This document shows, one piece after another, positions 57,591 to 64,000 of a stretch of 64,000 bases of DNA. The DNA comes from Viola odorata (lineage: Eukaryota; Streptophyta; Magnoliopsida; Malpighiales; Violaceae): the NCBI GenBank assembly GCA_963691705.1, contig OY829537.1, forward strand, positions 67,601,352 to 67,665,351, written 5' to 3'. Positions within the stretch are counted from its first letter, which is position 1; each line of letters starts with the position of its first letter. The notes beneath the pieces are model-generated. The model did no database searches and had not been told where the DNA came from. It was given only the letters and a program-made list of their open reading frames with translations. The position numbers and the translations under genes were made by a program.

Positions 57591-58400
57591 TAATGGGTGG
57601 GTAACCAAAAAAATTTCCCACCAAAACATTCTCAAATTTCCCTTATTTCCCTCTCCTCAATAAAAAGGTAAAAACATCAGAAAAGCCTAAACACACACAC
57701 ACAATCTCATACAATACAACCCACTTTTGTCATCAAACCCTAAATTAAGAACCACCCTTCCTCCACCATCTTCATTCTTTAAATCACACTAAGTCTCAGC
57801 CTTTAAAAAGTTCGCCGTCGCCATTCATAGCCTTCAATCCCGCCCATCACAGCTTAGTATCAGCGACAGTAGATCTCTTTCTCTGGCCGCTTCTATCTCG
57901 TACATCTCAAGCTTTTAGGTATGCTAGATGTAGATTCTATTTTTAAGCTTAAACATCAAATATTTACTCTTTCATAACTTGTGCTAGAATTTTTTAGTTG
58001 CTGATCTCGTTGATCAGTCTTCTTGCAAGAAGCAACAACAACAGCAGGTAGGGAGAGGTGTGTTCTCACCTGTGGTAGCCTTGATTGAAGAGACCAATTT
58101 AAACTATAGATCCGTATTATTTATTGTTTATATATTTTTACTTCATTGTTTCTTTTTTGCCAGCTGGATTTGTTGAATGCACACCTAATGAACAAATTGG
58201 AGGTTGCAACTTGTAGTCTAGCGGAAGAGGATTTGAGGAATGATGCTCGGTATTATGAGTGGACAAATAGTCTCATTGTAATAGGGATGATAATTTGGAT
58301 CCATTTTATAGTTGAAAACTTATGTTTTCTATTTGTGCATTTATGATAGTTCCATGTGTCTTGCTTTTGTGGTCTATTCCGACAATAGTATCATATATCC
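57590..58400 (+). other. Possible 5' part of a plant gene or captured gene fragment
   Basis: The texture changes to that of a plant 5' leader: CAAACCCTAAATTAAG, CCTCCACCATCTTCATTC, TTCGCCGTCGCCATTC. A donor-like TTTTAG|GTATGC is at about 57917. Possible short exon sequence AAGCAACAACAACAGCAG|GTAGGG ends near 58047. An acceptor-like TTTTTTGCCAG precedes CTGGATTTGTTGAATGC at about 58163. That exon reads LDLLNAHLMNKLEVATCSLA then EEDLRNDARYYEWTN. I do not recognise the protein, and no further exons are seen before the Stowaway element. Confidence 0.3.
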
Positions 58401-58578
58401 CTATTACAATTAGACTATTTAATAACTATTTGTGGATATATAATACGACTAGAATAAATAACTAATTAGGGAAAAAGAGAAACCACTACTAAATGCATTA
58501 GGTCTTCAAAGTCGGAGTAAGAGTTGAGCAAAAACAAGAATTCAAACGTACGGGAATAATAACCCTAAAATCTTATAC

Positions 58579-58902
58579 ACCCTCCGGTCCGAAATGTATG
58601 ATGTTTTGGGTTTTACTTTTACTGTAGTTTTTACTTGTATTTCTCCCTCCGGTCCGAATTACGCAAAACGAGGTGGTCCGAATGACTTACTATTTGATCT
58701 CAAAAAATTCCGTACTTTTTTTTTGAATGTATGTTAATCTTTAACGTACGTTCGAAAAAAAGTACGGAATTTTTTGAGGTCAAATAGTGAGTCATTCGGG
58801 CCACCGCGTTTTGCGTAATTCGGACCGGAGGTAGTTTTAGTGTTAAACCTACTGAATATTGGGATGCGAGGAAGTCATATAATTCGGACCAGAGGGAGTA
58901 TA
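58579..58902. mobile_element. Nested Stowaway/mariner-type MITEs
   Basis: The outer ends ACACCCTCCGGTCCGAAATG (left) and TTCGGACCAGAGGGAGTATA (right) resemble Stowaway termini. Inside lies a second, nearly perfect foldback (58643-58834) with ends CTCCCTCCGGTCCGAATTA and TAATTCGGACCGGAGG. No coding capacity is present. Confidence 0.75.
58643..58834. repeat. Long hairpin, about 90-bp arms
   Basis: The left arm CGAATTACGCAAAACG...AAAAAATTCCGTACTTTTTT is complementary to AAAAAAGTACGGAATTTTTT...CGTTTTGCGTAATTCG with few mismatches and a short loop near 58735. Confidence 0.88.
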
Positions 58903-58919
58903 TATGTGTCATAAGTCCT

Positions 58920-59135
58920 ACTCCTAGTCTAACTAGACATGAAATAGGAGAGATTGCAAAAGCTGTGGGCTTTCCATTCTCGGACGCGCTTGTGACTTGG
59001 GCTCCATGCCACTAGGGAAAATACGTGTTAGGGGCAAGATAGCAGCAAACTCGTCCAAAATTCATCAAATAGCGCACATTTTTGATAAATCTCTCTTTAA
59101 GTCCTTTTTGCAAAATGAAAGTAAATAGACACTAA
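58920..59135. other. Gap, nothing recognised
   Basis: Mixed sequence without a domain-bearing frame, between the MITE and the LINE relic. Confidence 0.4.
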
Positions 59136-59609
59136 TCAGAAGCATCTAGATCTAAACTGGACATAAATTAGACTAGACGAACTCGTCATCCAAGTCGCTG
59201 AATTGAGACAAAATCCAGAACCAATTTTAATACCCATGTCAGCCATCCGAAAGCTAACATCACTACTGCCCAATTTTTTTGGTTTGAAAAATTCATCGTA
59301 TGGCAGTGACTTCTGTCTTAGGGGATCTACGATCATCCTAGCTTTACAATTTTGATGGATGTGGCCCAAAATTCTGCAGTAGTAGCACACGTTGGGGAGC
59401 CCCTCATATGAAGCTCTTATCTTTACTTCTCTGCCTAAAGAATTAACCACCTTAACATAAATTACTAAGGGATGATTTATACCGATGGAGATATGAATAT
59501 TAACGTAACCGCCAAAATACCTTGAGTTCTCATCCTCAAACCCCAAAAAAATTTCGATCTTATCACCCATAATCTTAAGATTTTCTTTCGTAAGGAGATT
59601 TAGTTGCAC
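59136..59609 (-). pseudogene. LINE ORF1-type zinc-knuckle protein fragment (157 codons)
   Basis: The frame reads FGGYVNIHISIGINHPLVIY, GREVKIRASYEGLPNVCYYC and the knuckle CYYCRILGHIHQNC followed by KARMIVDPL. This arrangement is typical of the CCHC domain in plant L1-type LINE ORF1 and related captured proteins. The N-terminal DUF4283-type part and the endonuclease/RT ORF are absent. No poly-A tail was identified. Confidence 0.65.
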
Positions 59610-59811
59610 ATCATGCAGACATACCGTAAGGACTACTTGATCCAGTGCAACATCTCAAAGTTGTACATCAACGACAACCCTATTCAGCACCACCAGAATC
59701 CTATTAAACAGCCACAGGGTCTGAGCAAGAACGCGATTCAAATCAGCCTCAAGCTCAAATCAACTAGATTATTGCAAAAGGTATCATATATGGAAGGTTA
59801 AAATACAATGT
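59610..59811. other. Unassigned short stretch
   Basis: A 65-codon plus frame spans it without a domain. The LTR duplication AATGT (59807-59811) marks its right edge. Confidence 0.35.
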
Positions 59812-62058
59812 TGTTGATACCCAAATTTTGACGCGAGCAGTTTAAATCATTTTCAAAGAGTAGCATATCCACATTTTTATCACTCGTCATGTTATTAACA
59901 TTTTTTTTTTTTTAATAAGCATGTTATTAACATTTTAATCGATCATATTTACGTTTATTATCATCTTTTATTCACCGTTTATTATTTTCATTCCCGCTCG
60001 TATCATTTTCGTATTATTCCATTTTTTTTCATATTTTTAATGTTTTTTTGTTCCTATTTCTATCGGTTCCAAACGAGTTTTCTCGAACCATAGATCGAAC
60101 TTTTTCGTCTATTTTTATGTTCTCATACTTCTGTTCGTATCATTTTGTTCATTACGTTTTACTCCATATTTTAGTATTTTTCGTTCGGATTTTTTATCAG
60201 TTTCTAGCGAGACTTCTCGTACCGATAGCTCGAACCAATTAAATAAATACTAAAGCATTTTCCCTTCCCATCTCATCTTAACCGTTGATCAATCTTTTGA
60301 TTCTCTTTATGCCCATCCAACGGTCCTCAATTTCTTCATCATCACCTTTCCTTCTTTTCTTCGTGCCATTAAGGCGCCATTAAGGCAACTTCAAGCTCAC
60401 ATTGCCGCCGGTTAGCTCCTCTCCTATCAACCGAAGCTTCCATTTTTCCTTAGCCACACAACCAAAACTTCATCGATAACTCTGCCTCGTCACCGCCACT
60501 GCTCATCGCCACTCTCGCCTCGCCAAGCACGCCCGCGACGCCTACGCTCACTTTGCTTACCAAGTTCACTCGAGGCCACAACCCTATAAATACCCCTCAA
60601 TCTTCAAGCAGTTTCTTCACGAGTTGACGCACTCATTTCCTTCCCAAGAAGCAACCAAGCTCCAATTTAATTGCTTTAATTATCTGATTTCAATTCCATC
60701 AACTGTTTTAATTTTAAATTGCATTTCTTGCTTTCGTTTTCATCAATCAACTGCTTATTTTAAACTCAATAAATTGCTGCTCAATTTTGAGATAAATCTC
60801 CTGCTTTCAATTTCATCAATTGCTTACCGTTTGGTTTAATTTAATTGCTTATCTTCGTGTGATAATCACTTGCTTTTGTTCGTTATTTTGCTTGTTATTT
60901 CTTTACTATTTTTGGTTGGTTTAGTTGTTGCTGGTTTGGGGAGATTTTCGTAGCCATTTTCGGGGTTTAGTTTGGCTGTTTGAGAGGTCTGGTTCTTCCT
61001 TGATCGTCGACAATGACGTCGGCGATGCAAGGAAGAAGATGAAGGAAGAAGAAAGGTGATGGGCTTGGCTTCGTCCAAGCCAATCTGTTTTAATTAAATC
61101 ATGGGCCAGGACTGTTCCTGGACCAGCTTTGGTTTAAAATCAGAACATGGGCTGGGCCTTGGGTAGATGGGTCGGGCCTGTTCCTGGCCCATTAAGTTGT
61201 TTCATAAATCGAGTCTGTTGCATTATTTCTGTGTTAAATTGTCAACATGCTCGTATGCCATAATAATTTGTTCATTTTATTTGCCATGTTTAATTAATTA
61301 GTTACTTGCTTGTTTATTATTTATTATCATTAGAACTATTGCTAATATCAACTTTGTAGGGTAAAAGCAAATACACACACCCAAGTACACTTTTCTTACC
61401 CCTTTTATTTATTCAACGCTTTCCGTACATATATACATGTTCGTATGCATGATTATTTAGAATCGTCAAAATTAAAATCAATCTCACATGAATAACTTGT
61501 TTAAATCACTCGCTTTAAATGCTATGTTTAATTGTTTATTTCTGCTCATATTAAATACATGTGTTTGGTGGCTTCAATCCCACACCTTGGTTTATTTTCC
61601 GCATTCATTAAATCGGTACTTTATTAGTTATGCATGATAGGATCACCTAATAATTAGGTTTAATCATGCATGGCCTGATGATGATAGATGGCGTTCGCTT
61701 TAGTAAAGATTAAACGGTAGCAATTCCATTGAAAATCAGTCCCGAACAGTCTCGACCAACGTAAAATACTAAAATGGCAATTCCTCTGAGGGCCTAATTA
61801 CTTGTTTTTAAATGTTTTATTTAAACACTTCTCTCTTTTTAACCAGTAATCTTTTTAGGATGAGACTCGGGTGCCTAGCACCTTCCCGAGTCCATAAATC
61901 GACCCCGAGCCATCTTTTGCCTTAGCTTTTTATTTTTATGCCATGACTTTAGGTTTCCCTAAACCTAGAAATAAATATGGTGGCAACTTCATTGCATTGT
62001 ATTTTGTCTCACATCCGTTCCGAACCCGCTCGCATAAAATCAGAAAGGGGGTGCGACA
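59812..62058 (+). mobile_element. Solo LTR E, diverged member of the large LTR family (2247 bp)
   Basis: Starts TGTTGATACCCAAATTTTGACG and ends GGGGGTGCGACA, with flanks AATGT (59807-59811 and 62059-62063). It shares the family's promoter-proximal layout (CTATAAATACCCC near 60583), the ATGCATGGCCTGATGATGA block and the stem-loop at 61866-61890. It lacks the long CATCAAATCATC array, which explains its shorter length. Confidence 0.92.
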
Positions 62059-62107
62059 AATGTACATTTTTTATTATTTGTGATTTTCAAGTTTGTGTCC
62101 TTCATTC

Positions 62108-62470
62108 CACTAAAAAAAACTAGCAATCACCGGCGGCGCCATTCCGACGGACACCCTCCGTCGGAATTTATCGAAGCCATTTTGACAACTTAGCCATTGA
62201 AACCTAGTATTTTTTTTAGTAGATAAAAAAAACTTATTTTAGTGTTATCGACAAAATGGCCTTGCTATCGACGACGATTGTCGTCAATAACCGTCGAAAC
62301 ATTTGGGCGCCAACCAAAAAATGTTTGACGAAAATGCCATTGAAAAACATCCATCTATTTCGACAGATAGAGTCATCGAATAGGGAAAAACTATTTTTGA
62401 CAGTTATGTGAGTCACTATTTAGTGTTTTCGACGGAACATTCCGTCGGAAATTTAATTTCCATTCTTTGT
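62108..62470. mobile_element. CACTA-like terminal fragment
   Basis: Begins CACTAAAAAAAACTAGC and carries dense CCGTCGGAATTT, ATCGACGACGATTGTCGTC and TTCGACGGAACATTCCGTCGG words like the subterminal regions of the CACTA elements above. No opposite end or transposase was found. Confidence 0.5.
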
Positions 62471-62747
62471 GTCACTTTTTAATAGTTGTTATATGTATAA
62501 TTTGAACAACTTATACAATGAAGAGATATATAGTAATTAAGTACCCTATTAATTGACTAATTTTTAAACTAAGTTAGTTTATGAAAGTAGAGAATATGTA
62601 CAATGAGAATAACCTATCAGCCCAAGCCTTCCGCTACCAAAACAGACCTCACCGAATATCAAATGTTAGTCGCACTCGGGGCTTCTCGGGCCAGGTCAAC
62701 AGTCAAATCCATAGGAAAACTTCAAGAGATATCAACATAGTATGTAT

Positions 62748-62848
62748 TAGTCATATAGATTTTGTTTATTAATTACTTGTTAAGTTTCAAACTAAATAGG
62801 TTGTACTACATATACACTTGTATATTACATTGATGTTTCTGTTGATAT

Positions 62849-62879
<31 letters not shown>

Positions 62880-63109
62880 CGAATTATTTTATTGTTTATT
62901 AGTTTTATATTGATATCATATGTGATAAATTAGTTTTAGAGATTTTGATTATTAATTACTTATTACATTTCAAACTAAATAGATTGTATTACATATACAC
63001 ATTGGATTGATATTTAGATTGATATCTTATTTATATATAATATGAATTAGTTATATAGATTTTGTTTATTAATTACTCATTAAGTTTCAAACTAAATAGG
63101 TTATACTAC
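62748..63109. repeat. Degenerate direct repeats with a TA microsatellite
   Basis: The block TTTATTAATTACTTGTTAAG continuing TTTCAAACTAAATAGGTTGT occurs at about 62765, 62950 and 63065 in varying length. An uninterrupted TA run is at 62851-62876. Confidence 0.75.
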
Positions 63110-64000
63110 TGACTCGTCGTCGAAACGGGTCAAAAATAATAATAAATCCTGAGGCCTAGATACACAAATTAATTTGCATACAGCGTTAACAGAGTTGATC
63201 CACAGAGAGAAAATGAAGTACCAAATCTTGCTTTAGACGTAAGACAAAGACAAATGCAACCAAAGAGTAACACAAAGGGGGGGTTTATTGGTTAAACTAG
63301 TTAACCGAGAGAGATCGAGGGCACGACAGCTAACAAGGACAGAAATAATAAAAACAACAGAAATAACAATCATAAACAAGGCGGACAAAAGGGAAACGAG
63401 TTAAGATCAGATAAAGAGAAATCTTAGCAAAGGTATTTTCTCAGGTTGCGTCAAGGTCTCGTCAGTCATCGACGCAAAGATAGTCCACTCTCATGCTACA
63501 GACGTGCTATAGAGGTCAGGTATGTTTAGGTCTCCTACTTTCCTCTTAAGAGAAACTACCCCCCGTTTTCACTGTTAATAAGGTAGTCATGACGTTGCGC
63601 CGTCCTCCCAGGCCAGGGGCGGAAAGGCAATACTCACAACGCCCTTGAAGAGAAGGAAAGACACATCTAGGGCTCGATGCCTCTCAGCTTGTCAGGCTCG
63701 TGACACTGCCCTAATTACTCGCTTGCTCTAGACAGAACAGACTAAGCTAATGACAATCCATCTAGCGTCTACTTTATTCTAAAGCTTTGTGTTAGTTATA
63801 ACCAAGGAAATGACGAAGATCTAGGATAGTAAATTAAAAGGTGATCAAACTCCTAACAAAACCATCTAGATCTAGCATTAAAACAACAAGAGAATAAATA
63901 TAGCGAAGAGAGTATATTAAAAACAGTTTGGTCTCGAGACTACCTCATGCAACCCTTAAAACACCCTTGCTAAGTTTAAGAACTTAGCAACACATATTAA
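63110..64000 (-). mobile_element. Gypsy-type LTR, inverted, running off the window
   Basis: Starts TGACTCGTCGTCGAAACGGG followed by TCAAAAATAATAATAA, the complement of the TTTTTGACGG...TCGACACCTATCA ending of the gypsy LTRs. Blocks such as TAGCAAAGGTATTTTCTCAGG and CTTCCTCTTAAGAG-like sequence follow. There is no gene in this stretch. The other LTR end lies beyond 64000. Confidence 0.55.

Noticed and set aside
62581..62772. 63-codon frame with Arg-rich residues near the TA microsatellite
   Set aside because: Low complexity, no homology that I recognise, embedded in CACTA-like and repeated AT-rich sequence.

Overview
The window is nuclear DNA from a flowering plant, most likely a eudicot with a repeat-rich genome. 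The evidence is a spliced CONSTANS-like (COL) gene with a plant-specific CCT domain, AT-rich intergenic DNA, and many plant transposon lineages: Sirevirus-type, Retrofit-like and TR-GAG retroelements, Athila-like Ty3/gypsy, CACTA, PIF/Harbinger and Stowaway. The species cannot be named from this sequence alone.

Layout. Positions 1-5.5 kb are the only clearly genic part. A minus-strand ORF (609-1343) encodes an acidic protein with four 23-residue repeats and two DLN/EAR-type motifs. A two-exon plus-strand COL6/COL16-type transcription factor gene spans 3615-5043. About 540 bp after its stop a PIF/Harbinger transposon begins (5582-16898, TTA target duplication). It carries a decayed DDE transposase on the minus strand. 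Inside it sits a 3'-truncated Sirevirus-type Copia element (from 5919), whose LTR is split by a 3.0-kb solo LTR (6961-9997). A fragment of a gypsy LTR (to 14231) is joined to the truncated Copia.

17237-19244 is a non-autonomous CACTA element with a TCA duplication. From about 19.75 kb a degraded Athila-like Ty3/gypsy element runs on the plus strand. Its 3' LTR is split by a complete 17.5-kb LTR element at 26131-43628 (GAACC duplication). This large element has LTRs of 3.3 and 3.2 kb and a 10.9-kb interior with no recognisable gag-pol of its own. The interior is built from at least eight unrelated minisatellite families, so it is a LARD-like element. A 3.3-kb TR-GAG-like element in the opposite orientation (36119-39435, two 637-bp LTRs) has inserted into one of these minisatellites.

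44840-56736 is a Retrofit-like Copia element with short LTRs and an ATGAT duplication. It is packed with later insertions: a CACTA relic, a gypsy-type LTR fragment, a 3.7-kb solo LTR of the large family in reverse (48756-52439) and a gypsy solo LTR (54619-56070). 56.7-64 kb holds AT-rich DNA, a possible 5' gene fragment, a nested Stowaway-like hairpin, a LINE ORF1 relic, a fifth LTR of the large family as a solo LTR (59812-62058), a CACTA-like end, tandem repeats and an LTR running off the window.

The two host genes show no functional link to each other. Nearly everything else can be read as an ordered series of insertions, because target-site duplications survive at most junctions. The most unusual material is the noncoding but highly structured large LTR family: 38-bp monomers grouped into a 114-bp higher-order repeat, stem-loops shared between LTR copies, a hairpin abutting the polypurine tract, and three solo LTRs beside one full element.
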